Source: Turnera subulata (Eukaryota > Streptophyta > Magnoliopsida > Malpighiales > Passifloraceae). Taken from it: DNA of 64,000 nucleotides. The stretch spans positions 1 to 64,000 of the forward strand of contig JAKUCV010001967.1 in the NCBI GenBank assembly GCA_028386065.3, read 5' to 3'. A program made the translations under genes and the position numbers. Of this stretch, positions 49,201 to 61,027 are shown in pieces (position 1 is the first letter of the stretch; each line of letters opens with the position of its first letter). The notes under the pieces were generated by a model, which searched no databases, was not told the origin of the DNA, and was given only the letters and a program-made list of their open reading frames with translations.

Positions 49201-50368
49201 TTTCAACTCTTCCCTGCAAATGTAACAGACTCTCAAGACTAAATAACTGGATAAGTGACAACATAAATGAAATAAAATGAAATGAGAATTGGCTTGTGAT
49301 TAAAACCTCTTATCAGAAGCAACAATCCTCAAGAGCTCATCCATATCTTGCGATATAAGATTTTGGATCCCATCCGAAGGAAGCACTATCTCTTTCAAAT
49401 GCCTAATACTTCTCTTTGAAAGGGATTCCATAAGGTTGGAACCCTTAACAACCGTGTTTGCCACCTCGAAGGCCAATATTCCAAGCTCATTTCCTTTAGT
49501 TGTGAGGGCGGCAGCAAATCCAGCATTGGGGTTCAAATTTGCCACGCTGCTCCCGAGCGTGTCCAGAACCTCCACTGCTTTCCCCAGTCCAACAGTACCA
49601 GCTTTGCCTAGTCGGGAACTCACCTCTGAAACCTGCAAAGCTTGTAAGGATTGATGAAGAAGATTAGAATCTGCTCATCAAATTACAGAATCCTACTACC
49701 GCAGGCAATTTCCCTATTATATTACTACCACGAGCTCTATACAATGGTAGCTCCACCAGAATCTCCAACGAGATACTGGGTTCCTTTCCTCCAGTATAAG
49801 CCAATGAACAAATATTGAACCCTTTTCTCCAAGATGCAAATTATTAAAAAATAACCAATTAATCTCCAAAATATCAATGCTAACCACAAGTATTATTAAA
49901 TGTTAACAATAAAAATCTCAGCAGACAAAGACAATGCTATTAATAATGTGTGTTTTGACCACCATTTTGAATATGTCAAAAAGAGAAGAAAACAAAGAAT
50001 ACCTTGGCAACGGCAGCCTGGGTGGAGCGACTTGATCTGGACAAGAAGGAGCTGTAGCGCGGGATTCCGTCGTAAAAATCCTCATTATTACCGTTACTGG
50101 TATACGACGAGGAAGACAAGGGTAGCTCCACCGATCTCCTGGGGGGTTCTGGCAAGCGCTTGTCCACGCTCTTCCTGGCCTTACTAGTAATGGCAACATC
50201 AGTGGTGGTGGTCGAGGCGGGAGAAACACTTGGCTTGGTGGTATAATTACCCGAGTTGTTGTTGTTGTTGTTGCCATTAGAGTGGTAATAAGCAGCAGCA
50301 GTATCAGCTCGGCCCTTGGCGTATGGGTTAGGTTTGGGGGTCACGTTCTTGGAACAGAGCCCGCCCAT
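46293..50368 (-). CDS. PSK SIMULATOR1-like protein (DUF3475/DUF668)
   Basis: The model is complement(join(46293..46845,47118..47194,47314..47430,47632..47735,48006..48075,48282..48385,48570..48639,48926..49016,49121..49213,49307..49632,50003..50368)), 656 residues. It starts MGGLCSK, a likely N-myristoylation signal, which decides the ATG at 50368 over longer upstream frames. After an Asn/Ser-rich linker, DUF3475 lies near residues 173-229 (GILAFEVANTVVKG) and DUF668 near 389-475 (LGPAGLSLHYANVVMQIDTI). The Ser/Lys-rich C-terminus carries no known domain. PSI proteins in Arabidopsis act at the plasma membrane or nucleus in growth, linked to phytosulfokine signalling. All eleven exons join in frame. 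Confidence 0.93.
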
Positions 50369-50409
50369 GGTCAACAACACCACCACTTTGACACCACACC
50401 AGACCACAG

Positions 50410-50517
50410 CTGCAACACGCAAAGCAAAACCCCCATTAACAACAACAACACCCAACAAAAAAAAAAAGAAAGAAAGACAAGGGAGGTTAAATTATATAGT
50501 TTCTTTTTGATGATTAC
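50410..50517 (-). other. 5' UTR intron of the PSI1-like gene
   Basis: On the minus strand a CCG|GTAATC donor (exon end 50518) and a TTGCAG acceptor (exon start 50409) bracket a 108 nt intron 41 bases before the ATG. Leaving it out removes the long upstream extension of the reading frame. Confidence 0.55.
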
Positions 50518-52005
50518 CGGGAAAGGAGAGAGTGAAGAAGAAGAGAAGAGGGAAGTGAACAACAGAGTGCAGAGGAAGGAGGGGGAAGAAAAAGTCCACA
50601 AAAATCGAGAACCCATTTCTTTATAACTATATTTATATTATTATTATTATTATTATGCGGGGAGGTATCGTTTGGTGAACAAGGAATGAATTATTTAAAG
50701 AAAAAAAGAAAGGGGAGCATCAGTAGGGTTTGATGGCTAATGGGTTTATTCAAAGCTACAGGACAGGGGCGAGGATCGGGGGAATTGAAAAATGTAGGGA
50801 GCAAAGGAAGGAATCGTTTCATTGGGTTAGTTTATTGGTCACTATGAATCATAATGGTTGGAGAAGACAATAGATTTGAATTCAAAAGGAAATAATTTCA
50901 TCAATGCAGCGAAGAAAGAGACAGGCAACCCAGAGGAAAGAGCCAGGACTAAAACAGTAAATAAGAAAACCCACCCCGACTCTTCTTTTGGATTTTGGAG
51001 CTCTTAATTTTGACAAAAAGGTTTTTTTGTTTCCCGCCGATTTACTTGCTCCTCTCCATTTGCTCTCTAAAACTAAGATCATATAGCTAAGATTTATTAG
51101 ATAACAAAGGCAACTCCTCCATGGAAGAAAAATGTAAATCCATCCAGTAGATGAGCGATATAGCTAGTCATTGATACTTATTTAGTTCTAGCCAAAATTA
51201 ATTTAGTTCGAGCTGCCTGATCCATTGCCAAAGAAAAATCAAGCTTACTTATTTATCCCTTCAACAGTACTCGATTATGATTGCTGTTAAGTCACTGAAT
51301 CGCTAAAACCATCCCTTAAATAAGTGTGTTTTTGTGGAAGAGAATGTTGATTCCATGAATGTTTATTTGAAAGAATGGATGGCTTCGTGGGAAACGGCCA
51401 ACTTAAATATTTTGTTTTGCGGTCAAAGCAATTAGCCGGCGGGTCAGGTTTGATTTTTAGGTCAAGGTCTCTCCTTCGTTCAATCCATCAAGCCAAATCA
51501 ATTCTAATACACATGCATGAATGGGTAGGCTTTTAATAAAGAAAAAAAAAAAAAAAGGCCCTTAGCTTATATTAGGTGAAATTTTATTTAGCACACTCTA
51601 ATTTTAATGGAGTATCAATTTAACCATTTAATAATTTGTTTTGAACATTTTAATTTAACAATTTAACTTGTCAACTCATGCATTCCATGGTGGTGATTGC
51701 ATTTCATCCTTAATAAATAGAGCTATTAGTGCCAAGAATGTAATTTTTATATATTCCGCTTAGACTCCAATTCAATGTCTTCGGATCAACGGGGAATGAA
51801 AAGTAGCACTCATGAAGGGAAGGATACAAAAACAAAAGTTAAAAACTTTTTTTTGGCCGGTAAAAGTTAAAACTTAAAACTGTTCATGCAAGTCTTAGTT
51901 AAGTTGTGATATGATGAAGGGACGGGTGAGTAAAAAAAAGAATGTTAAGATCATGAGGTGCGACAATCGACATGTGATGAGTAAGTAACTATACAACAAC
52001 AAAGT

Positions 52006-52063
52006 TAATATATACCATACTTTATGTTCTCGGCAAAAAAAAAAAAAACTAATATATACTATA
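52006..52063 (+). repeat. Direct repeat around a short A-tailed insert
   Basis: TAATATATACCATAC (52006-52020) and TAATATATACTATAC (52049-52063) match at 14 of 15 bases. They flank 28 bp that read TTTATGTTCTCGGC followed by an A-run. It may be a very short retroposition scar. Confidence 0.55.
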
Positions 52064-52800
52064 CAGACATCGGTCCGTACATAAATAATCTGGGGGATTG
52101 GAATTTGGAATCCCCCCAACCCAATACATAAATATATATTCTTACTGGAAATATTGGCTCCAAACTTTGTCCGTCGGTGGAAAGTCAAGAAGGTTATATT
52201 GCTTGCAACTCAGGATGCAGGTGCGTCACACAACCTTACACTACAAAACTATGGCCTAGTCTTATATTAACAACAGTACATGTCCAAAGATTGTTAATTC
52301 AAACACCAAATCTTTCCTGGGAGGGGGGTAATTAAGCTCCATCGATTGGGATTTAGGATACTATAGCTTGATATTGGAGAGGGAGGAGGCCAGGTCCAGG
52401 TGGGCTTCCGTAAGATAGAAGGCCTGGTTGGTATACTTTTTTTGGACACTAAAAATTTGCCTTCAACAACAGAATCCAGCCATGCTATTGCTAATTGCTA
52501 TGCTTGCTGGATTTACTTTTGGCAGATCATTATTGTCCGTATCCTGTTGTTGAAATACAAATACACTTCTAACTAACCCATCATCCTTTTTTTTTTTTTT
52601 TTGACAATCCACCTGTGTTTATTTCTTTTTGGGCTAAGAATAAGATTATGATAGAGATTAATTTTATTTTTATTATTATTTTTTTCAGATACATATTATT
52701 ACGCTAAATTATTTTTACAAGGTAGTCCTAAATCTGGAAAATTATATAGTACTCAAGTAAATATTTAATAATCAAATATGAAACTGTAAGATACTTTATT

Positions 52801-52927
52801 TTGGTTTCCCATCCGGAGCTTTGCCCCGACTAATCTGGTCAATCCGCGTCACGCGCCTGGGTATGGTAGGTGAGTCTCCCAATGAGGACTCGAACCCGAG
52901 ACCTCGCTTAAGCGGTACATAATAATC
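52801..52927 (-). mobile_element. SINE-like repeat, copy 2
   Basis: On the minus strand this 127 bp element has a good Pol III B-box (GGGTTCGAGTCC) and an A-rich 3' end. It shares blocks with 9529-9663. Imperfect flanking repeats beginning AGATACT (52789-52800 and 52928-52940) may be the target-site duplication. Confidence 0.6.
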
Positions 52928-52958
52928 AGATACTATAATTAGGCTTTGAAGATTAATC

Positions 52959-53008
52959 AAACTTCAAAGCCATATTCATTAAAAAAAAAAAAACTTCAAA
53001 GCCATATT
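52959..53008 (+). repeat. 18 bp direct repeat around CATT plus poly(A)
   Basis: AAACTTCAAAGCCATATT occurs perfectly at 52959-52976 and 52991-53008. The 14 bp between them read CATT followed by ten A. It resembles a target-site duplication around a tail-only retroposition event. Confidence 0.7.
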
Positions 53009-53787
53009 TAATCAAAGATAATTCAGACCATGACAACAACAACAACAAATATTGAAATAAATTATGTTGATTTGGTTTAATATACCTAACAATAACATAA
53101 TCAAGGCAATTAAGGATGATTATGGAATTTGGCGATAGAGGGGAGGACACGTGAGGGAGGCGGGGAGGACCACCCCACCCGCGGTTGAGGGAGAGGGAGA
53201 GGGAGAGGAGGAATGGCAGGTGAGTGAGGTGTGTGAGGCAACGAATTAAATAAAACCCATCCACCCTGTACTGTGCTTAATGCCTGTAACCCAAAATCGA
53301 CCTTTCTCTTCTTTCTTTTCTTTTTCTTTTTTCTTTTTTTTGGGTTTCATCTTCTTCTCCCTCCCTCTCTCTCTCTCTCTGTGTGTCCCTCTCTTCCGTC
53401 TAGTAGTGTCTCACAACACAACACAAATCATCATCAGAATCAAACAAACCCAATAGAGGGATTTCAATTCAATTCAACAACTAAAGTAAAAAGGCCTAAA
53501 TAAGGCATGAAATGAAACCGCCACTCACATTCTTCTTCTTCTTCACACTCCTCACTCCCCATCTTCTATTCTAAAACTTTCTAACCAAACCAAACCAAAC
53601 CCTTCAATTGAGAGAGGATTCATCACTCTTCTTCTTCAGTGTTAATATATATCCATCTATCTATCTGTCTCCCTGTATTGTATTCTATCTATGTTGTTGC
53701 ATGTGTGTATGTGTAGCAGGATTGTTAAGATTACAAAAAGGGGTAGTAGAAACCATAAGATTACAAGTGCCTCCTCCTCCTCCTTAG

Positions 53788-53919
53788 ATGTACTCCAGCA
53801 ATTTAATTGGCTTCATACTGGCCATGGTGTCCAGTGCCTTCATCGGCTCCAGCTTCATCATCAAGAAGAAAGGCCTCCGCCGTGCCGGAGTCAACGGCCC
53901 TCGTGCTAGTAATCCCCCA

Positions 53920-53956
<37 letters not shown>

Positions 53957-56861
53957 ATAAACCAACAGAATTATTCGTAGTACTAATTCCTTCAAGCTTG
54001 TGATTAGGTGTTGGAGGATATGGTTACTTGTTGGAACCGCTTTGGTGGATTGGCATGCTTACTAGTAAGCTTTATTACTCACATACCCATCTCTTCCTTT
54101 TTTTGAAAAAAAAGAAAAAGCTTTTTTCTTTTTCCTGGGTTGGGTGGGACATTGCAAATATGTTCTAAAATGAGCTCACCCAATTGCTTTTTTCTTCTAG
54201 TAAATTCGGTTTGATTGGCTCATGTTATTTTGTTGCTGCTGGTGGTATCTTGACAGTGATTGTTGGGGAAATTTCCAATTTTGTTGCCTACATTTATGCC
54301 CCTGCTGTTCTTGTCACCCCCCTTGGTGCGTTAAGCATCATTGTTAGGTAATATTGATCTTCATTAAATCTTTTGTGGTACTGGTCACCCCACTCCCTTA
54401 AATTACCATCTCTGACGAATTGTGTGTCATTATGGTTAGCGCTGTATTAGCTCATTTCTTGTTGAAGGAGAAGTTGCAGAAGATGGGGATGTTGGGTTGT
54501 CTTCTGTGCATAGTGGGTTCAACTGTGATCGTGTTGCATGCTCCTGAAGAGCGCTCCCTCACTTCTGTTGAAGAAATATGGGGATTGGCCATCCAACCAG
54601 GTTTTCTACTACTACTTTCCTATGTTTGTTATTGGGTTTTCACTTATCTTTTTGCTCATCAGCATTGCATTCTTTCTTCTCCAGCGTTTCTTTTATACAC
54701 GGCCTCTGCTGTTGCTGTGGCCTTGTTTCTGATTTTGTATTGTGCTCCCCGCTTCGGCCAAACCAACATCTTGATCTACATTGGAATTTGCTCCATAATA
54801 GGATCTTTGACTGTAAGTTATCTGCAGCTCCATAAGAGAAAAATATATCCGGGCTACCATTTCATTTGTTTAAACATGATGATATGTCTGGTGTTGTATG
54901 ATAATAATGGATTATCCTGTTTTGCAGGTTATGAGTGTCAAAGCCATCGGGATTGCCATAAAATTGACGTTGGACGGCATAAACCAGGCCAAATACTTCC
55001 AGACTTGGATATTTGCCATGGTCGCAATTACCTGTATCATTCTTCAATTAAATTATCTAAACATGGTCAGTCTCAGTATGCCATTCGCTCTGATATTAAG
55101 AGCATCTTTAGATGCTTGTGTATTTCTGTGCTACCAACTGGTTTATTGTGATAACTAGCACGAGTCTTAGGCTGTCACTATCTGATGCCTGCAAAATATG
55201 GGGCCTTTTAACTCACTTTGTCCTTGTAAGGTTTACAGCCTTTATTGAAATTTGTTTCAGCAAAAGCCACACATAAATACCACATGCTTCAACTTTGTTA
55301 ATTAGAAACTGTTGCTTTGCAATATTTAGTTGTCAATTTTTGATTCCAAAGTAACTCTTATAGGAAATCTTAGCAGTGCGTAATTATTCCTGATTACTTT
55401 TACATGAGCCTTTCATTGTCAACTCGCTTGTTGCAATTGAATCGGCTTTTGCTGCTACCTTGACTTAGGACAGCCCGCTGTGTTTAATGTCACTTTGGAC
55501 ACATATGCTATTGAAGGGATAGAAAAGACTTGACTTGACACCTACAGTTGGTCGCGTCCTGGGTTCACTAGCATGGTTATTTGATGCACTATGACAGGAG
55601 CATTCCCATCATTGACAGTTAGAATTGGTCTTGTAAAGAATTTTAGCCATCTTTGAAGGCTCCTTGTCCCTCATGGATGGGGGCTCAGTTGGCAAAAGTT
55701 TCTGTATTCTTGGGTTGATGTATAAATTTTGAGTCTTGGTACTGTATTCCTTCATTTTAAAATTTCATTTACTTTTTGACTGTAGTTCTACCAGTATTGA
55801 ATTTGCTCTTTAATTTGATGACTTTGGTATGACTGTGCAGGCGTTGGATACATTTAACACTGCTGTCGTTTCTCCTATCTATTATGCGATGTTCACATCT
55901 TTTACAATCTTTGCCAGCGCAATAATGTTTAAGGTATTACCGCACAACCATGCTCCGCGGATTGGGGATTGGAGTGGCAGTGCTTGTGGGTTGAATTATG
56001 GGGTGATACAAAGTGTAAATCTCTTTTTTCTTTTGCAGGATTATTCGGGTCAGAGTGCAAGCAGCATAGCCTCAGAGCTCTGCGGGTTTGTTACTGTATT
56101 ATCTGGGACTGCTGTGTTACACAACACGAGAGAACCTGATCCACCAATAACAGGTATGTATCTCCGCCGCTTGTCAAATGTAAGCACCACATTGAATCTT
56201 TGTGCTTTTTCTAGTATGAGTTTGCCATGCGTTCACTGTTTCTTGTATTCTACTGAGGTGAAACATGCCTATTTACTTGTACCATAACAATTATTGAATA
56301 CTTCTCATAACATACTCATAGTAGGAGACAGAAAACAACTTAAAACTAATGCATCATTTCAAGAGTACTTTACAAGAAGAGTAATATACTATATATGATT
56401 GATAAAAAAAAAAAACTATATATGCAAACCTTTCCATATATTGATCTCTAGATGTTTGGGTAGACCTTTTCATAATGCTAATACACAAAGTTGAAGTTTT
56501 AATATAGACTCGAACAGTTTGTGTTGAATGGCTATTGAAAATTAGGGGATGCATTCAAGTTGTTAGACACTAGGGGGTCCTTCGCCTTGTTCAAAATGCC
56601 AATGACTAGTGGGACTACATGTGCCCTGATAGGCTAAAAATGGGGACTACACTTACAATTACTAGAGTCGTATTCTAGATGTTTAAAAAACTTTAAAGCA
56701 AGACCTTGTCTGATATTTCCCAAATTGCAGATCTGTATACTCCATTATCTCCCAAGGTATCATGGTATATTCAAGGCAATGGGGAACATTGGAAGCAGAA
56801 GGATGAAGATGGACCAGCCCCTAGTTTTATCACGCTTCTTCAGCAAGACCATTTCAAGTAA
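53788..56861 (+). CDS. NIPA-type (DUF803) magnesium transporter
   Basis: The model is join(53788..53908,54008..54064,54257..54347,54440..54812,54928..55065,55841..55933,56039..56153,56731..56861), 372 residues. It starts MYSSNLIGFILAMVSSAFIG and has about nine hydrophobic segments, with family blocks FGSSFIIKKKGL-like, LLEPLWW, NFVAYIYAPAVLVTPLGALS and GQSASSIASELCGFV. NIPA proteins are integral membrane proteins proposed to transport Mg2+; plant members are poorly characterised. The exon 3 start was chosen at 54257, since an AG at 54200 looks usable but gives an early stop. Intron 1 begins with a long CT repeat (about 53918-53956). Confidence 0.92.
56388..56423 (+). repeat. 10 bp direct repeat around ATTGAT plus poly(A)
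   Basis: ACTATATATG occurs at 56388-56397 and 56414-56423. The 16 bp between them read ATTGAT followed by ten A. It lies in the last NIPA intron. Confidence 0.55.
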
Positions 56862-58229
56862 ATATAAGATTCGTAGTGCATTAAAGTTTTGAATTAGAGG
56901 TCATGTCTGGACAAAACAGCTTGAGACTCGTATATGCTTGTGCAGGTGAATAGTAAGTGATAATTTTTTCTTTTTTCTGTTTACGAAATTCTTTGTACCT
57001 CTTACACCCTGTTAAGATGCTGAAAAAAAAAAAGAAAAAAAGGAAAAAATTATTTATGTCTTTGGCATATCCCAAACACAAAGTGGTAGGCTATCTCCTT
57101 ATTTTCATGTTTATATTTTCCTTTGCCGATTTTCAAATTAGTAGCTAGAAGGGATTTCAGTTCAGAGAAGTCTTCGTCTGCTTTTTAATGTGTAGCTTCG
57201 AGGATAATCTTACCTGTGCAGTTTGGCCATTTAATCAAAATTTTCATGATCTTTATATCTTGTCATGAAAATTTAGCCAACCTGATTATATAATGCTGAA
57301 GTTAATCATTCCTTTCTTAGCTTTGATCATTCCATTAACTTCTTCGTTTTATGTTTGGGACCCTTTCATCTTACAACATCATTTGTCATTTTGTACGCGT
57401 TAAAGGATCACAGCGGATGTTATTTTGTTGTTTTATTCCTTTTCTTTTTTTTTTTTTTGTAGTTTCCACAGCTTATTATACTTTAAGCCAGGTTCTGCGG
57501 TGAACAACTTACAAGAGGATGTATGTGTAAAATTTATAGGCAAAGAACAAAATACAGCGAGAAAGTATGATGTCAGACATTGTTATTTTGGCTACTGAAG
57601 ATTCATCGTTATCGTATGATGAGCTTGAGACTTATTGAGGAAATCAAACCATTTGCTGAGGCCTGGAGATGCACCATTTCTAACAAAGATGCCTTCGTAA
57701 TTAAACTGTCGCTTATTAGATTAGATTACTTCCTGAGCGAGGCACATTAAATAAGAGTTAGCAGGGTGAGGTTTGGGTTCGAGTCCCACCTTCATCGACC
57801 AGTATCAAAAAAGAAAAAGGGTTAGTGGGCATCAATCACTATCAGAGCTCCAAAGTTGTGAGTTTATTTCTAGGCAGGTTAGTGAGAGCAGCGTGTCTGG
57901 GCTTTGAATTCTGGAATGAATTCACAAAAATACTGTACAAACATTCAGAGAGCAAGAAGGAAAAATCTCATATTCTTCAATAAAAAAATAAAATAAAATG
58001 AACAACAAAACAAGAATCTAAGAAAAACTGGTAGAATTTGCATGCTATGAAAAAGAAAAAGAAAAAGAAAAAATCTATATGCAAATACTTCACTCGACCT
58101 CGACCACCATCCCATATACAAATAAATCCAAAGTGGCTTGTAAGAGCCTCATAATCTAACAGCACTGCGTTCTTTCCTTGGCTTAAACTCCCTCCACAGC
58201 TTCCCACTTCAATTCAAAATATGAGCCTC
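56862..58229. other. Intergenic region between convergent NIPA and MACPF genes
   Basis: It holds both 3' UTRs. Around 57768-57778 there is a B-box-like sequence (GGGTTCGAGTCCC) followed by an A-rich run near 57806, which may be a SINE remnant. T- and A-runs occur near 57444 and 57986. No gene is supported. Confidence 0.55.
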
Positions 58230-61027
58230 TTAGATATCTATTAGTGGGTCTTCGTCGGGTAAAATCAAAGTGAAGAGAGAATACTTGACTCGCAGAGAGA
58301 TTTTTCCCTTGTCAACATTGAGCTTTGCACCAGACACGACCCAGTGTCCAGGTGTGTCCTGAGGTCCCCTGGTCATCTCTGTTGTGTCCACAAACTTTAA
58401 GAGCTTAGTTGTCTGTGTTGGCACCGGAGGTCCACCTGGGTACACTGCAGAGTTTATGTTCACCTCAGGTTGCTTGGGAGGTTGTTTCTGAGCACCGGAA
58501 AAACGAGTGCTTATCAATGCAGAGATTATTCCAGACTTCTGGGTGGAGGCTAGGGAACCATCCCATTCAGTCCTCCTCAAAACAGTGGCACCACCAACAA
58601 CCTTAGAGAAATGGAGCCTTAGAAATAACACTTTTCTCATGCCAGAGTCTCCAACTTCGAAGTGAGCCCCGGTTACTACTGAGAGATCATCATCCGACTC
58701 CACTGGAGCTGTGCAGATGTGGGAGAAGCTTTTCCACTGAACCTTCTCGTAGTATCTGCGGTCGGAGGAGGGGTTGGAGATGTTGGCGTTTTCTTCAACT
58801 TCTAGTTGTAAGGTCTTTGGGGAAGAGGATAGGTGCTGTAGGTGAATTGCCAAACAGTTGCTTCTCTTCCCTTCCAAGTACAATCGAAGGCCTGTAACTG
58901 GCTTCCTCCCCACATCAACCTATCAATTCAATTTAACAGAGACATAAGTACTTCAACTAAACTTAAGTTCGTGGCCTGGTTTTGTTGTGTAGTGAAAATG
59001 AGGATATCCTTTCCAGCAGTGAATGTGAAAAAAGGCAACCTAAACACAGGACAGTACTACTAAAAGAATGTTGCAGATTGCATAAGAATATTACCGGCAT
59101 GGTGTTAACATAAAGCTTAGGACCCATAAAGCTGAACTGCAAAGATGCATTGTTCTGTGGCTTCCTATCAGGACCCAGCGGAAGCTCTCCAAATACTGGT
59201 GCCCAGTGCTTTGGAAGCTGAAATTCCAAAAACTGATGCAATTCTTGCAGTGGTGGCTTATCTGCAGTGAAGAGAAGCAATTTAAGATGATGAGAGAGTT
59301 TTAAAGAGCATTAGAATATAGCCTTGCCATAGTTTGCATCAAAATAGGAGAATTGCAATGGCAAAGACAGTAAATGTAGAACTGAGAAGAAGATGGTTCA
59401 TGCTTACAACGAAGATAGAGATTAATGGCATGTGTCAAAAATCCACTTCCATGAATTCCATTCAACAGCGAGATGATTGGGACAAAGGACATTGAGATAA
59501 CATCAGGTTCAAACTGAACAGTGTGGCACCAATCACTGTGGGATTTGATGTGGGCCATTCCGCCTCTTCGCTTGTGGATGAACTTCAAGTCCTGCAAGCA
59601 GAGATAGAGAGTAGATGCAAGTCACTGAAACTGAAAGTCAGCTCATATGACTTGTGAAGAAGCCAGCAATTGATCCCCAAACAAAACATTTTGAAAATTT
59701 GTACCTCTGACTGGGAATAAGAACTAGATGCGAATTGATCTCCAAACACCACCCCTTGCTCCTTGATGAACTGGAAACAAATGTGGGAAGAATACTTTAG
59801 TGATCTTATATATCAACAGACTCCTTATGAATACATGAATCTGTCTCCAAGTCACATATGAATGTTATTCATTTCATCTGTTTCCTTAAAGTTCAGTTGT
59901 AATAGATGAAGAGGAGAAGCCTAAGGCAGAGAGATAGTCCTGAAACCTTTTGTCGATCACTGAAATTCGTAATGCGCTCTCCAGTTCCATAAACAAACAT
60001 TTTGTCTGCCATATCTTTCAATTTTTTCTGCACATCATCAGGTTGGAGAGGAGAAGGATGTTGCTGCTTGACGTAGATTGTATCCTTTCCCCCCATTTTG
60101 ACGCCAACAATAACATGAGTACCATACTTCTCGATAAACCTGGATGTTAAGAAGGAAAATATATATGAACCCCATAATTCTGGGCAGATGGAATCATTTT
60201 GATATCAACGTTTTTCTAAAAATAGCACTGTTATATATATAGATTCTAGTTAATTAAGATGCATTCACGCTGGAGTGGAGGTATAAAGGTTGAGAATAAA
60301 ATAAACCTTGCCAATGCATCAGGTTCCCAGGAGGAAGGGACGTCTTCTCTGACATAGTCACATAGCGCTAGCTGAGACTTTTCCAGAGCAACACTGTAAA
60401 GAGTAATGGCCACACCATCAAAAGCAAGCGCTTTAGTACTGGCGGCATCCTTCTGCCATGATCCTGAGAGCTCAAATGCTGCATTAAAATGGCCCGTTGG
60501 AATCTTCCCGGCAAGAGAGAGCTCCTGGTTGAATTGCTCTGACATCTACAAAGCCAAGGCAAAACGTGTGAATCAAGTGAAACCAAAACAAATATTAGTA
60601 TTTCATTGAAGTAAATAATTACAAGAAGCTAGCAAGGCAGCAGCATAGTAGTAGTAGAAGAAGAAAGAGTCAAAGTTAAGAGGGTAGGTACCTGTTGAAA
60701 AGAAAGAACATCAGAGCTGAACCTGATGCGCTCTCCTTTATCGCATTTGATGGACTTGGGAACATTTGGAATGCAGAGGTCGTTACTGCTACTACTACCA
60801 CCACCAGTAGAAGCAGAAGGGATCACCAAATCGCGCACATCTTTACTAGAATCAATAGCTACCAGTTTTCTTGATGCTGACGGCGGGATTTTCTTGCAGT
60901 ACTTGAGCCTCAAATCCACAACCAGATCATATCCAAGCCCAATGACCTCTATAGCAGCCTCAGCGGCTCTCCGGGCACCATCACCCCCACCAGCAGCAGC
61001 AGCAGCAACAGGACGACCACCGCCCAT
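58230..61027 (-). CDS. MACPF-domain protein, CAD1/NSL1 type
   Basis: The model is complement(join(58230..58919,59095..59261,59408..59591,59705..59770,59947..60139,60307..60545,60692..61027)), 624 residues. The N-terminus is Gly/Ala-rich and leads into the family start IGLGYDLVVDLRLKYCK. The MACPF core includes KCDKGERIRFSSDVLSFQQ and RFIEKYGTHVIVGV (the YGTH signature near residues 197-200). C-terminal blocks PPLQEL, GPKLYVNTMPV, LAIHLQHL and VYPGGPPVP are typical of the plant group. In Arabidopsis, CAD1 and NSL1 restrain salicylic-acid-dependent cell death and immunity; pore formation by plant members is unproven. Which of the four plant MACPF groups it belongs to cannot be decided by eye. 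Confidence 0.94.

Larger units (their letters stand above)
50518..53787. other. Intergenic region between divergent PSI1-like and NIPA genes
   Basis: This 3.3 kb holds both promoters and leaders. It contains a TAT microsatellite near 50635-50655, an inverted poly(A) feature near 51850, two small TSD-like inserts (52006-52063 and 52959-53008), a SINE-like copy (52801-52927) and CT-rich leader sequence at about 53355-53380. No gene is supported. Confidence 0.6.

Noticed and set aside
49976..50458. Longer PSI1-like N-terminus starting at 50458
   Set aside because: The extra 30 residues are hydrophobic and cross a probable 5' UTR intron; MGGLCSK fits the myristoylated family start.
51838..51880. 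Imperfect repeat around a GGCC-containing T-rich insert
   Set aside because: The repeats are made of A/T runs of unequal length, so the duplication is not convincing.
58230..61027. MACPF protein as a secreted toxin
   Set aside because: No signal peptide, and the closest family is the plant CAD1/NSL1 group of immune regulators.
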